In this document: positions 1-8,537 of the stretch, in pieces
Layout of the letters: every line of letters begins with the position of its first letter
How positions within the stretch are numbered: position 1 is the first letter of the stretch
Source: Croceivirga sp.
GTDB taxonomy: Bacteria > Bacteroidota > Bacteroidia > Flavobacteriales > Flavobacteriaceae
Direction of reading: 5' to 3'
Length of the DNA: 40,643 bases
Assembly: GCA_028281025.1 (NCBI GenBank)
Contig: JANQKR010000041.1
Coordinates: 1 to 40,643, forward strand
The notes under the pieces: generated by a model
The model's database searches: none
What the model was told of the DNA's origin: nothing
What the model saw: the letters and a program-made list of their open reading frames with translations, nothing else
Translations under genes and position numbers: made by a program

Positions 1-1
1 T

Positions 2-517
2 CCCTACCGCACCGATGAAGAAGGTGGGTCGGGGAAAGTGGTCAACATTTATGAATCCTTTGGGCAAATTCCGGACAGTCGGTTGAAGATCACCGAAAAT
101 ATGGTCTACTTTAGTGGTGATGGGCAATACCGGAGCAAAATTGGCCTATTGCCCAGTAGGGCCAAGGAATTGCTGGGGGCCTATGATGCCAAAAATGGCG
201 TTTTGACCCTAGTGAAATACAACAAGCCCGATGGGGTGACCGATTATGTGAACTCCACTTGGAAAATCCAAGAAGAGCCCTATGGTGGGGATGCGGTAAA
301 CTCCTATAACGATGGTGCCCCGGAACCGGGTGCCAAGCCCTTAGGGCCATTTTATGAATTGGAAACTTCGTCACCAGCCTTGTCATTGGCTCCTGGTGAA
401 ACTGGGGTGCATGTTCAAATGACTTTTCACTTTGAAGGTTCGCGTGAGGTTTTGGGAAGCATCATTCAACAAGTTTTTGGTATCAAGGCTGACGAAATCC
501 CGTCCTTCAATAAATAA
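2..517 (+). CDS. C-terminal part of a DUF6786-like protein (5' end outside window)
   Basis: The frame is open from base 2 to the TAA at 515-517, giving 171 residues, so the start lies outside the window. The sequence has segments such as VNSYNDG, EPGAKPLGPFYELETSSPA and a basic, aromatic end (TFHFEGSREVLGSI). From memory these match a family annotated DUF6786 in Bacteroidota, which tends to lie in carbohydrate-use loci and may have a mutarotase-like beta-sandwich. No catalytic function is established that I know of. It points the same way as the GH20 gene downstream, about 160 bases apart, so it may be the upstream member of the same locus. The family name is recall and not a search result; the partial coding status is clear from the frame. 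Confidence 0.7.
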   Translation, partial: PYRTDEEGGSGKVVNIYESFGQIPDSRLKITENMVYFSGDGQYRSKIGLLPSRAKELLGAYDAKNGVLTLVKYNKPDGVTDYVNSTWKIQEEPYGGDAVNSYNDGAPEPGAKPLGPFYELETSSPALSLAPGETGVHVQMTFHFEGSREVLGSIIQQVFGIKADEIPSFNK

Positions 518-565
518 AGGATGGAGGCAAAGACATTTTTGCTTCTTATTTGTGTTTGTCGCCAC

Positions 566-579
566 GGGTCAATTGACCC
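566..579. promoter_or_regulatory. Perfect 14-base palindrome upstream of the GH20 gene
   Basis: GGGTCAATTGACCC reads the same on both strands. It sits in the intergenic gap about 100 bases before the GH20 start codon. It has no T-rich tail, so it does not look like a terminator. It could be an operator for a dimeric regulator. No regulator for it is visible in the window. Confidence 0.4.
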
Positions 580-680
580 CATACAACAGGTAAATTCTAT
601 AAACGGATGGGTTAACGCCCCCTTTGTGCCATCCATATCTAAAGCACATTAATCATGCAAAAACCAAAAATTTGCAAATT

Positions 681-2315
681 ATGAATAGATTTCCCCTTTT
701 TCTTATCGGGTTGCTTTTAAGCACTGGCCTAATGGCCCAAAACAAAATACGCATTATTCCCCAACCATTGGAAGTAAAGGAAAAATTGGGGCATTTACAA
801 CTGTCCGGAGATTTATCGTTACAATCGGATGAAATAAGTCTTTACCAGTTGCTCGATTACACGGTTGACCTAGCACAAGATGAATGGGGAACAAACGTTG
901 AAGTAAACCAAGAAACAAAGACTGGATCTGTCTTACAGCTTCATATAGATGAAGATATTAAAAACAGTACTCGAGGGGCATACGAACTAAAAGTGAACTC
1001 ACAAGGAATCAATATTACCTCAGCTTCGGAACAAGGCCTTTTTTATGGAGTGCAGACTTTAAGGCAATTGGTTTCGTCAGATGGGCATATACCCTATCTT
1101 GAAATTAAAGATGCTCCTAGGTTTGGCTGGCGCGCATTCATGTTGGATGAAGGCAGGTATTTTAAAGGAAAAGAACAGGTCTTTAAAATGTTGGATGAAA
1201 TGGCCCGATTGAAGATGAACATCTTTCATTGGCACTTGGTGGACGACCAAGGTTGGCGCATCGAAATCAAAAAATATCCCCTATTAACCGAGGTTGGTTC
1301 AAAAAGGCCCAGTACACAGGTGGGACCATTACGGTGGGACAGTCCCATTCAATCGGGTGAGCCACATGAAGGGTTCTACACCCAAGAAGATATCAAGGAA
1401 GTTGTAGATTATGCTGCCCAGCTACACATCACCATAGTCCCCGAAATAGAAATGCCCGGGCATTCCTCGGCCGCAATCGCCGCTTACCCCTGGTTGGGGT
1501 CATCGGGCAAAACCATTGAGGTGCCCATCTGGTTTGGCGTTAGCAGGGACATCTATAACGTTGCCGACCCCAAGGTTTATGATTTCCTTACTGATGTGTT
1601 GGATGAAGTCATCACCTTGTTCCCCTCAAAAGTAATCCACATTGGGGGCGATGAGGCCAAATACGATCATTGGGAAAATTCGGCAGGAATAAAAAAGTAT
1701 ATGAAAGACAACAACCTCAAGACATTTGCCGATTTACAGGTGTTTTTTACCAATCGCATCTCCCAATACTTGGAATCGAAAGGAAGGCGTATGATGGGGT
1801 GGAATGAAATCCTGGGGCAACGGGTCCATGAATATCAGACCGAAAAAGAAATACAGGACGTGGAAGAGGAACTTTCCAAAAACTCAGTGGTGCATTTCTG
1901 GAAGGGTGATATTGCCCTGATGCAATCGGCTGCGGAAAGCGGTTATGATATCGTAAACTCCATACAAACAGATACTTATCTGGACTATTCCTATGAAACC
2001 ACACCCTTAAAAAAAGCCTATGATTTTGAACCCGTTCCTTTGGGTCTCAAAGCAAAATATCATAATAAAATCAAAGGGCTGGGCTGCCAAATGTGGGGCG
2101 AGTGGATTCCCAAAAGTGGGTATATGGACTTTATGATCTTTCCCAGAATTGCCGCTTATGCCGAAGTGGGATGGACACCAAAAGGCAATAAGGATTATGA
2201 GGCATTTAAGGGGGCACTTTCGAACTTGTTTAAAGTTTGGCAGGAAAAGGGTATTTACCATGCGCCTATGGAATTTGCCGAACCGGGCTCTGGAAAATGG
2301 GTAAGGCCCCGTTAA
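681..2315 (+). CDS. GH20 beta-N-acetylhexosaminidase, secreted
   Basis: Exo-acting enzyme that removes terminal beta-GlcNAc or beta-GalNAc from glycans by substrate-assisted catalysis. I take the ATG at 681 (544 aa), because it opens a clean signal peptide (MNRFPLFLIGLLLSTGLMAQ). A TTG 57 bases earlier would only add an unlikely leader. The N-terminal part (about 25-145) looks like the GH20b alpha/beta domain. The catalytic barrel follows, with HWHLVDDQGWRIEIKKYP, the EMPGHS segment and the hallmark HIGGDEAKY, where D324-E325 are the polarising Asp and the acid/base Glu. WNEILG and MWGEW near the end fit the substrate-pocket tryptophans of the family. The length is normal and there is no sign of damage. 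In this locus it would trim HexNAc from imported oligosaccharides. The signal peptide lacks a lipobox, so it is probably periplasmic. Its GlcNAc versus GalNAc preference cannot be told. Confidence 0.93.
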   Translation: MNRFPLFLIGLLLSTGLMAQNKIRIIPQPLEVKEKLGHLQLSGDLSLQSDEISLYQLLDYTVDLAQDEWGTNVEVNQETKTGSVLQLHIDEDIKNSTRGAYELKVNSQGINITSASEQGLFYGVQTLRQLVSSDGHIPYLEIKDAPRFGWRAFMLDEGRYFKGKEQVFKMLDEMARLKMNIFHWHLVDDQGWRIEIKKYPLLTEVGSKRPSTQVGPLRWDSPIQSGEPHEGFYTQEDIKEVVDYAAQLHITIVPEIEMPGHSSAAIAAYPWLGSSGKTIEVPIWFGVSRDIYNVADPKVYDFLTDVLDEVITLFPSKVIHIGGDEAKYDHWENSAGIKKYMKDNNLKTFADLQVFFTNRISQYLESKGRRMMGWNEILGQRVHEYQTEKEIQDVEEELSKNSVVHFWKGDIALMQSAAESGYDIVNSIQTDTYLDYSYETTPLKKAYDFEPVPLGLKAKYHNKIKGLGCQMWGEWIPKSGYMDFMIFPRIAAYAEVGWTPKGNKDYEAFKGALSNLFKVWQEKGIYHAPMEFAEPGSGKWVRPR

Positions 2316-2343
2316 CCTAATGAAGATACTTCATACAGGGCCA

Positions 2344-2378
2344 AGGGGAAAAAATAAGGAATAACTCTTTGAAAGAGT
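2344..2378 (-). terminator. Candidate terminator of the CBM9-like gene
   Basis: ACTCTT/AAGAGT (2364-2369 and 2373-2378) forms a 6-bp stem with a 3-base loop. On the - strand it is followed by a T-rich run (complement of 2346-2363), 10 bases past the stop of the reverse gene. The stem is short, so this is tentative. A second small hairpin, ATGAAG/CTTCAT, lies at 2320-2334 just after the GH20 stop but lacks a T-tract. Confidence 0.35.
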
Positions 2379-2388
2379 AGAGGTTGGT

Positions 2389-3099
2389 TCAATCCATAAA
2401 ATCCAACACACCAAACGAACCCGCCACATGAAAATCAGGTTTTTCGGTTTTTGGGTCCACCCAACAGCTCCAACGGAGCTCTGCCTCGTCCCCATTTAGC
2501 GAAGTACAGTTACCACGATAGAGACCGGCCTGCACTTTTCCATTGTTCCACAACTTGAGGTCTTTCAATGAAGCAATGGAAATTTGCCCCTGCACATAAT
2601 AGCCCTTTTCTAAACGGCCCGTAGCTATCTGCAAATGTCCTTGGGGCCAGGTCCAATCGTAGTCATATTGCCGATAGTATGCTGACGAATAATCCAAAAT
2701 TCTTTGGTCCGGATCCATCTCCAAACAGTAATAGGGATTGAGAGTAGCATCCCTTCCAAAAAACATCTCCACCCTATCGGATTGCGCTACCTCCATTTTA
2801 TAATTCGTGTTATGGTACACTAAGATATTGTCGTCTTGGACTTCGAACCGAAAATAGAACCATACACCGTCCCAAGCCCCTTGAAACCTCATGGGGTCAT
2901 TAACATTTTCCCAATGAAATCGGAACGCGGTGAGCTTTTCGATAGCGGACCAATCCACAGTGGCAGGCCCATCCATAGGTTTGATTTTGATGATGTGATA
3001 GATATTGGAAAAGTCGTCGTTTGTCTGGCTCATGGCTTTTGGCAAAGAATTAAAATAACAAAAGAGGCAAAAAACGCCCAATAACCTATGTTGATTCAT
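2389..3099 (-). CDS. Secreted CBM9-like carbohydrate-binding protein
   Basis: A 236-residue protein starting at the ATG at 3099, with a signal peptide ending near SLPKAMSQ. The rest resembles the single-domain CBM9-like (DOMON-fold) proteins of Bacteroidota. It has an aromatic stretch GAWDGVWFYFRFEVQDDN, then DRVEMFFGRD, then YYCLEMDPDQRILDY, and ends with AELRWSCWVDP and FGVLDF. Related domains bind reducing ends of sugars or act as accessory domains of glycoside hydrolases; here it stands alone. It is convergent with GH20 (73-base gap) and divergent from the ThuA-like remnant. Apart from the HTCS, it is the only clearly coding gene on the - strand. The role is inferred: a periplasmic or secreted sugar-binding protein. 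Family assignment rests on motif resemblance only. Confidence 0.72.
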   Translation of the reverse strand: MNQHRLLGVFCLFCYFNSLPKAMSQTNDDFSNIYHIIKIKPMDGPATVDWSAIEKLTAFRFHWENVNDPMRFQGAWDGVWFYFRFEVQDDNILVYHNTNYKMEVAQSDRVEMFFGRDATLNPYYCLEMDPDQRILDYSSAYYRQYDYDWTWPQGHLQIATGRLEKGYYVQGQISIASLKDLKLWNNGKVQAGLYRGNCTSLNGDEAELRWSCWVDPKTEKPDFHVAGSFGVLDFMD

Positions 3100-3236
3100 A
3101 CCGCAAAATAGTCAAAAGCACTCTCTTTTTTAATGCTCAACAAGGCAAAATTTTTATCAATCTGGGCAATACGAAAGGTAGCTTTATAATGGTGTTCTCC
3201 ATAAATTGGCAACTTTAGCCTTTTAAAGATAATGTT

Positions 3237-3416
3237 ATGTTATTTAAAAACTACTTAAGGTTTGTTTTATGCCTTAGTGTATTATGTTTTGTAAAGGGCC
3301 AGACCAACAAAAAGTACGATGTGCTGATCGTGGATGGATTAAGTAACCATGATTGACAATAGATTACAAAATTGATCAAGCAGATTTTGGAAGAAAACGG
3401 ATTGCTTGACTTTTGA
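3237..3416 (+). pseudogene. Decayed N-terminal remnant of a ThuA-like gene
   Basis: Translating from the ATG at 3237 gives a signal-peptide-like start (MLFKNYLRFVLCLSVLCFVK) followed by KKYDVLIVDGLSNHD. It then meets TGA at 3354-3356, Q, and TAG at 3360-3362. The same frame continues with ITKLIKQILEENGLLDF up to a third stop at 3414-3416. This resembles the start of ThuA-like proteins of Bacteroidota, which read roughly DVLIVDGQNNHDW..T...LK.ILEE.GLF. The first stop (TGA) replaces the usual Trp (TGG). Nothing of the remaining ThuA domain follows; the GH95 gene begins 70 bases later. I read it as a deletion remnant with at least two nonsense changes. The family match is from memory; the stops are seen directly. 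Confidence 0.72.
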
Positions 3417-3485
3417 AATAGTTAAACATTTTGTCTGATGAGATTTTTTAAAGTAAACGCGCCAGAATCAGTTAGAAGCACGGCT

Positions 3486-5858
3486 ATGAAATTTTTTAAA
3501 CCATGGTATGGATTTCTTTTTTTGGGTGCCATATTGTTTGGCGTTTTGACTACTTTATCCTCATGTAAACAAGAAGCCGTTGAACAGGACGTATTGTGGT
3601 ACGACACCCCTGCTCAAGTATGGGAAGAGGCACTGCCCCTGGGCAATGGCCGATTGGGAGCCATGGTCTTTGGCGACCCCATTAATGAACGTTTGCAATT
3701 GAACGAGGATTCCATGTGGCCCTCGGACGACCCTAAGTGGGACGAACCGGATGGTACCCCCGAAGACCTTCAAAAAATAAGGGAATTGCTAATTGTAGGA
3801 GAAAACGCGATAGCCGATAGCTTGTTCGTGGACAAGTTTTCCAGAAAAAAGGTAGTGCGTTCCCACCAGACGATGGGGGATCTGTTCGTAGATTTCGACC
3901 ACGATAACATTACGGATTACCGAAGGCAACTCAATCTCAATGAAGCCCTTGTTTCGGTTTCCTATAGGGCCAATGGCCACAAGGTCACGGAAAAAGTATT
4001 TGCCTCCCACCCCCACCAAGCTATTGTGGTTGAATTCGTCACCCAAAACCCTAAGGGCCTTAATGGCACCGTACGAATGAGTCGACCGGCAGACAATGGC
4101 CATACCACTGCAACTACCAAGGTAACTCCGGACAAATTGCTTGTCATGGACGGGGAAGTGACCCAATACGGCGGTTTCTTCGATTCCAATCCGGATCCCA
4201 TCACGAAGGGTGTAAAATTCCGGACCTCCCTAAAAATTGACCATGAGGGTGGAGAGATCATTCCAGCGCCCGACCGTTTGCAGCTCAAGGGCGTACAACG
4301 GGCCATTTTCTATCTGGTCTCTAATTCGTCCTATTATTTTGAGGGGTACAAGGATAAAAACCAAGAACAGCTAAAAGCCTTAGAAGCAGCAGGCTATTCA
4401 GAAGTATTGAAGGCCCATAAGGAAGATTTTGACACCCTTTATTCCCGAACCCGATTAAAACTGGACCAAGGGGAAAGGGACAGCATCCCGACTGACCAAC
4501 GGTTGGCCGCCTTTGCAGAAGGGGCCGGCGACCTTGGTCTTGAAGCATTGCTTTTCCATTACGGCCGTTATCTGTTGATTGCTTCCTCGCGCCCCAATAC
4601 CAACCCTGCCAACCTACAAGGGTTGTGGAATCCGCATATCGAAGCCCCCTGGAACGGTGATTACCATTTGAACATCAACCTACAGATGAACTACTGGCCC
4701 GCCAACCTCACACAACTGGACGAACTCAACGAACCGCTGTTCGACTATATAGACAAACTCGTTGAAAACGGGAAGGTTACGGCCCAAAAAAACTATGGCT
4801 GTCGGGGCAGTTTTATACCTCATGCCACGGACCTTTGGGCTCCCACATGGTTACGAGCGCCTACTGCCTATTGGGGCTGCTCCTTGGGTGCCGGTGGATG
4901 GCTTATGCAACATTATTGGGAACATTATAAATTCACTCAAGATCAGGAATTTCTAAAAAAGCGCGCATTTCCTGCCATTCGGGAGGTGGCCCAGTTTTAC
5001 AGTGATTGGTTGATTGAGGATCCCCGTGATGGTTATTTGGTTTCGGCGCCTTCCACCTCGCCCGAAAACCGCTTTTTTAACAAGGAAAGGGATTCGGTTG
5101 CCACCTGCATGGGCAGTGCCATGGACCAACAGGTAATTGCCGAGGTGTTTGAAAACTATGCCAAGGCATGCCAAATACTGAATATTGAAAATGAACTTTT
5201 GGAAATAACCAAGCAACAGAAACAGCGATTGCGCCCAGGATTTATCTTGGGAGACGATGGCCGGGTTCTGGAATGGGACAGGGAATATGAAGAAGTGGAA
5301 CCAGGGCATAGGCACATGTCGCACCTTTATGGATTTCATCCGGGAACAAGCATTACCCAAAGTGAAACACCGGAGTTGTTCAGTGCCGTAAGAAAAACCC
5401 TGGATTACAGGCTGGAAAACGGAGGTGCTGGAACCGGATGGAGCCGTGCTTGGCTCATTAATTGTAGTGCCCGACTTTTGGATGGGGCCATGGCCCAAGA
5501 GCATATCAAGTTGTTGTTCCAAAAATCCATGTACCCCAACCTGTTCGATGCGCATCCCCCTTTTCAAATCGATGGTAACTTTGGCTATACGGCCGGAGTT
5601 GCCGAAATGCTCTTGCAATCCCATGAAAAGGAAACCTTACGACTTTTGCCCGCATTGCCCCCAAATTGGGAAACGGGAAGCGTAAAGGGCCTAAAGGCTA
5701 GGGGCGATATTACCGTGGACATGGCTTGGCAGAACAATGAACTGCAATCGCTTGTTTTGGTGTCTTCAGAGGATAAAAAAATTAAGCTGGTCTACGGAGA
5801 TCATCAGAAAGATGTGGATTTGAAAAAAGATGAAAAGATGCTGTTGGAAGGGTTTTGA
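3486..5858 (+). CDS. GH95 alpha-L-fucosidase lipoprotein
   Basis: Inverting exo-enzyme of family GH95, typically releasing alpha-1,2-linked L-fucose; some members act on alpha-L-galactose. The ATG at 3486 gives 790 aa with a lipoprotein signal (LTTLSSC, Cys27). An upstream in-frame ATG at 3438 would put charged residues before it and is less likely. The N-terminal beta-sandwich begins with VWEEALPLGNGRLGAMVFG. The (alpha/alpha)6 barrel follows with NLQGLWNPHIEAPWNGDYH, then NINLQMNYWPAN, where N396 and N398 match the paired Asn of characterised GH95. PSTSPEN contains E527, the likely general acid, and FQIDGNFG contains D696, the likely partner of the Asn pair. HRHMSHLYGFHPG and GAGTGWSRAW are also family hallmarks. 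Length is normal and it is intact. A 327-base gap separates it from GH29. Confidence 0.92.
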   Translation: MKFFKPWYGFLFLGAILFGVLTTLSSCKQEAVEQDVLWYDTPAQVWEEALPLGNGRLGAMVFGDPINERLQLNEDSMWPSDDPKWDEPDGTPEDLQKIRELLIVGENAIADSLFVDKFSRKKVVRSHQTMGDLFVDFDHDNITDYRRQLNLNEALVSVSYRANGHKVTEKVFASHPHQAIVVEFVTQNPKGLNGTVRMSRPADNGHTTATTKVTPDKLLVMDGEVTQYGGFFDSNPDPITKGVKFRTSLKIDHEGGEIIPAPDRLQLKGVQRAIFYLVSNSSYYFEGYKDKNQEQLKALEAAGYSEVLKAHKEDFDTLYSRTRLKLDQGERDSIPTDQRLAAFAEGAGDLGLEALLFHYGRYLLIASSRPNTNPANLQGLWNPHIEAPWNGDYHLNINLQMNYWPANLTQLDELNEPLFDYIDKLVENGKVTAQKNYGCRGSFIPHATDLWAPTWLRAPTAYWGCSLGAGGWLMQHYWEHYKFTQDQEFLKKRAFPAIREVAQFYSDWLIEDPRDGYLVSAPSTSPENRFFNKERDSVATCMGSAMDQQVIAEVFENYAKACQILNIENELLEITKQQKQRLRPGFILGDDGRVLEWDREYEEVEPGHRHMSHLYGFHPGTSITQSETPELFSAVRKTLDYRLENGGAGTGWSRAWLINCSARLLDGAMAQEHIKLLFQKSMYPNLFDAHPPFQIDGNFGYTAGVAEMLLQSHEKETLRLLPALPPNWETGSVKGLKARGDITVDMAWQNNELQSLVLVSSEDKKIKLVYGDHQKDVDLKKDEKMLLEGF

Positions 5859-6185
5859 TGTTATAGATGTGAGACGTTAGATGAGAGGCATCAGACAGAA
5901 TTATGACAATAGAAGCCGGAAACAAGAGCCTAGAATCTAGGCAAAAGAAAATGGAAACAGTGAACCGTAAATGGTGGCAGTGGGCAGATGGAACTTGTAT
6001 TTGTTTGTTTTTGAGGTCAGAACCATTGGTTTATGATATGTCGATTATTTGAAAGTCAAAAAATGATTCGTGTAAATACGTGAAATTCGTGTCCAAAAAG
6101 TTACAGGTTATATGTCAAACCTTGAACCTCCAACAATGAACCCTGAACAACAAAACAGAAACGATAGAAACCAGAAGCATAAAAA
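5859..6185. other. Non-coding gap before GH29 with repeats
   Basis: No supportable gene is seen in these 327 bases. It opens with an imperfect tandem (AGATGTGAGACG then AGATGAGAGGC at 5865-5889). It contains a small perfect inverted repeat GCCTAG-AAT-CTAGGC (5928-5942) and a dispersed-repeat segment at 6067-6111. It ends in a purine-rich run (6145-6185) up to the GH29 start. There is no convincing T-tailed terminator after GH95. Confidence 0.6.
6067..6111 (+). repeat. Dispersed intergenic repeat, copy 1
   Basis: Begins TTCGTGTAAATACGTGAAA. It aligns without gaps to 8378-8422, in the gap after GH29, with 36 of 45 identical positions. Inside it there is a roughly 10-base beat (TTCGTGTAAA, TACGTGAAA, TTCGTGTCC). 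I recall similar GTGTAAAT-type sequences between genes of other Bacteroidota, but cannot check it here. Confidence 0.55.
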
Positions 6186-8294
6186 ATGAACCTAGCCTTA
6201 ATCAATACAATTCCAAAACCCTATCTGATACTACTGATATTGGCCATTATCGGCTGTAGTCCCGCACCACCGCCTCCAGAAGCGGTTGGTCCTCTGCCTA
6301 CTGAAAATCAACTGGCCTGGCAACAAATGGAATTTTACGGCTTTATCCATTTTGGCCTCAATACCTTTGCCAATATGGAATGGGGCTATGGCGATACCCC
6401 GGCAAAAATGTTCAATCCTAAAGAGTTGGATGCCAGACAGTGGGCTCGAGTAGCCAAGGATGCTGGGATGAAAGGCATTATCATCACAGCCAAGCACCAT
6501 GATGGTTTTTGTCTGTGGCCCTCAAAATATACCGAGTATTCCGTAAAAAACGCTCCTTGGAAAGACGGTAAGGGAGATGTGATTGGGGAATTGGCCGAAG
6601 CCTGTAGGGAGTATGATCTAAAGTTTGGTATTTACACTTCGCCTTGGGACCGCAACCATGCCGATTACGGTAAACCCAAATACGTGGAGTATTTTAGAAA
6701 ACAGCTTGAGGAACTGCTCACCCAATACGGCGATGTCTTTGAGGTGTGGTTCGACGGTGCAAACGGTGGTGACGGCTATTATGGTGGAGCCGATGAGACG
6801 AGACGGGTGGATAAAAAGACCTATTACGACTGGCCCACCACCATTGAAATGATTCGTAAATGGCAGCCGAACGCCATTATTTGGAGCGATGCCGGCCCAG
6901 ATGCCCGTTGGGTGGGCAATGAACACGGGTTTGCCTATGACGTAACATGGTCGCCCCTGTTAAAGGACGAGGTGTATGGCGGTATGCCAGAATATGCCAA
7001 GCAATATTCCATGGGGCAGGAAAACGGTACGCACTGGGTACCTGCCGAGGCCGATGTTTCCATCAGGCCGGGATGGTTTTACCACCAATCCGAGGACGAC
7101 AAGGTAAAATCATTGGGGCACCTTATGGACATTTACTACAAATCCGTTGGGCAGAATGCCACACTCCTGCTCAACCTTCCCGTGGACAATAAAGGATTGG
7201 TGCATGAAAGGGATGTGGAACAACTTAAAAAACTCAAAACACAGGTCGATTTGGATTTCGCCCATGACTTGGCCAATCGAAAACCTATTAAAGCATCACA
7301 TGTTCGGGGCAATCATAAACAGTATGGTGCGGATAATTTGGTGGATGGAAAAATGGACACCTATTGGGCCACGGACGACTCGGTCACCAAGGCTTCCATC
7401 ATCCTGGATTTTGGAACGCCAACCACGTTTAACCGTATGCTTCTCCAAGAGCATATTCCATTGGGGCAACGGGTAAAGTCTTTTTCTGTGGAAGCCTTCA
7501 CAGATGGTGAATGGACAACCTTGGGTAGCTTTGGTACCATTGGTTACAAAAGACTGCTTCGCTTGGAAGAAACCACGGCAAGCCGAATCAAGGTGACAAT
7601 TGATAGTGCCAAAGCCCCTCCAGTACTTTCCAATTTAGGGGTGTTCAACGCCCCCGTTATTATTGAGCAACCCGAAATAACGCGGAACAAAATGGGCCTG
7701 GTCACCATTGCCAATATGGAAAAAGGAGCTGCTTATTTCTATACCACGGATGGTTCGCAGCCCAATATCAACTCGAAAAAATACACAGAGCCTTTTGAGG
7801 TGCATACCCCCACCCAGATCACAGCTATTGCCCATGATGCTGTAACCCAAAGGATAAGTGAACCAAAAACGATAGATTTTGATATTAGCAAGAAAAATTG
7901 GAGGGTAAAAAGTACCGAAACATCAACTGGGAACGTAAAGGCCATTGACAATGACCCATGGTCAGATTACACCCTGACCGGGGGTGAACTGCAGAACGGC
8001 CTTATCATTGATTTGGGAAAAACGGAACAGTTAAAAGGTTTTACCTACACGCCCACACAACACCGACATCTTTCGGGCATCATAACCCACTATGTTTTTT
8101 ACATAAGCGACAATGGCAAAAACTGGTCGCTCGTACAAGAAGGGGAATTCTCAAACATTCTGAACAATCCTATTGAACAACGCATATTGTTCTCCAAACC
8201 AACAAGTGGACGATTTATCAAGTTCAGACCTAAAAAGGTCAAGGAAAATGCCGGAAAAGCCGTGGTTGCGGAATGGGGTGCAATTACAAAGTAA
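6186..8294 (+). CDS. GH29 alpha-L-fucosidase lipoprotein with discoidin-like domains
   Basis: Retaining exo-alpha-L-fucosidase, 702 aa, with a lipoprotein signal (LAIIGC, Cys24) followed by a proline-rich spacer without acidic residues, which suggests periplasmic attachment. The GH29 barrel spans about 35-370 with IIITAKHHDGFCLWPSK and EVWFDGANGG, where D190 is the nucleophile. The segment GTHWVPAEADVSIRPGWFYH, with a likely acid/base Glu, looks like the GH29-B type (alpha-1,3/1,4 preference); this subfamily call is inference. After the barrel come an F5/8-type C (discoidin) domain (about 375-480), a chitobiase-like Ig domain around YFYTTDGSQPN (about 500-570) and a second discoidin-like domain (about 575-702). 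The GH95/GH29 pair implies two kinds of fucose linkage in the substrate. It is intact, and isolated by about 330 and 240 bases from its neighbours. Confidence 0.92.
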   Translation: MNLALINTIPKPYLILLILAIIGCSPAPPPPEAVGPLPTENQLAWQQMEFYGFIHFGLNTFANMEWGYGDTPAKMFNPKELDARQWARVAKDAGMKGIIITAKHHDGFCLWPSKYTEYSVKNAPWKDGKGDVIGELAEACREYDLKFGIYTSPWDRNHADYGKPKYVEYFRKQLEELLTQYGDVFEVWFDGANGGDGYYGGADETRRVDKKTYYDWPTTIEMIRKWQPNAIIWSDAGPDARWVGNEHGFAYDVTWSPLLKDEVYGGMPEYAKQYSMGQENGTHWVPAEADVSIRPGWFYHQSEDDKVKSLGHLMDIYYKSVGQNATLLLNLPVDNKGLVHERDVEQLKKLKTQVDLDFAHDLANRKPIKASHVRGNHKQYGADNLVDGKMDTYWATDDSVTKASIILDFGTPTTFNRMLLQEHIPLGQRVKSFSVEAFTDGEWTTLGSFGTIGYKRLLRLEETTASRIKVTIDSAKAPPVLSNLGVFNAPVIIEQPEITRNKMGLVTIANMEKGAAYFYTTDGSQPNINSKKYTEPFEVHTPTQITAIAHDAVTQRISEPKTIDFDISKKNWRVKSTETSTGNVKAIDNDPWSDYTLTGGELQNGLIIDLGKTEQLKGFTYTPTQHRHLSGIITHYVFYISDNGKNWSLVQEGEFSNILNNPIEQRILFSKPTSGRFIKFRPKKVKENAGKAVVAEWGAITK

Positions 8295-8377
8295 AATACG
8301 AAATTAGAATGTAGAATTATGAGATTGGAAAGGTGAAAGAAGCAGTAGGTAGTGAGCAGTAAAAAGTTAAAAAACAG

Positions 8378-8422
8378 TTCATGTAAATTCCTATAATTTG
8401 TGTCCTAAAAGTTATGGGTTAT
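8378..8422 (+). repeat. Dispersed intergenic repeat, copy 2
   Basis: Starts TTCATGTAAATTCCTATAAT and matches 36 of 45 positions of the copy at 6067-6111. It lies in the 243-base non-coding gap between GH29 and the aldo/keto reductase, in the same order as before GH29: a purine-rich stretch, this repeat, a C/A-rich stretch with CAAACCT, then a GAAAC/AGAAAC-rich run into the next start codon. Confidence 0.55.
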
Positions 8423-8537
8423 GGTCAACTTCAAACCTTATAGTCTTTAAACTGAAACTAAGAAACATCAAACACCTGCCCGGAGCACAATCGGAGGGTT
8501 CAACATCGAGCATAAACCAGAAATAACGGAAACTAAA

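Noticed and set aside
4953-5624. 223-codon open frame on the - strand
   Set aside because: It lies fully inside the GH95 gene, whose motifs are clear; the antisense translation has no recognisable motif. Other antisense frames inside GH20, GH2, GH30 and esterase genes were dropped for the same reason.
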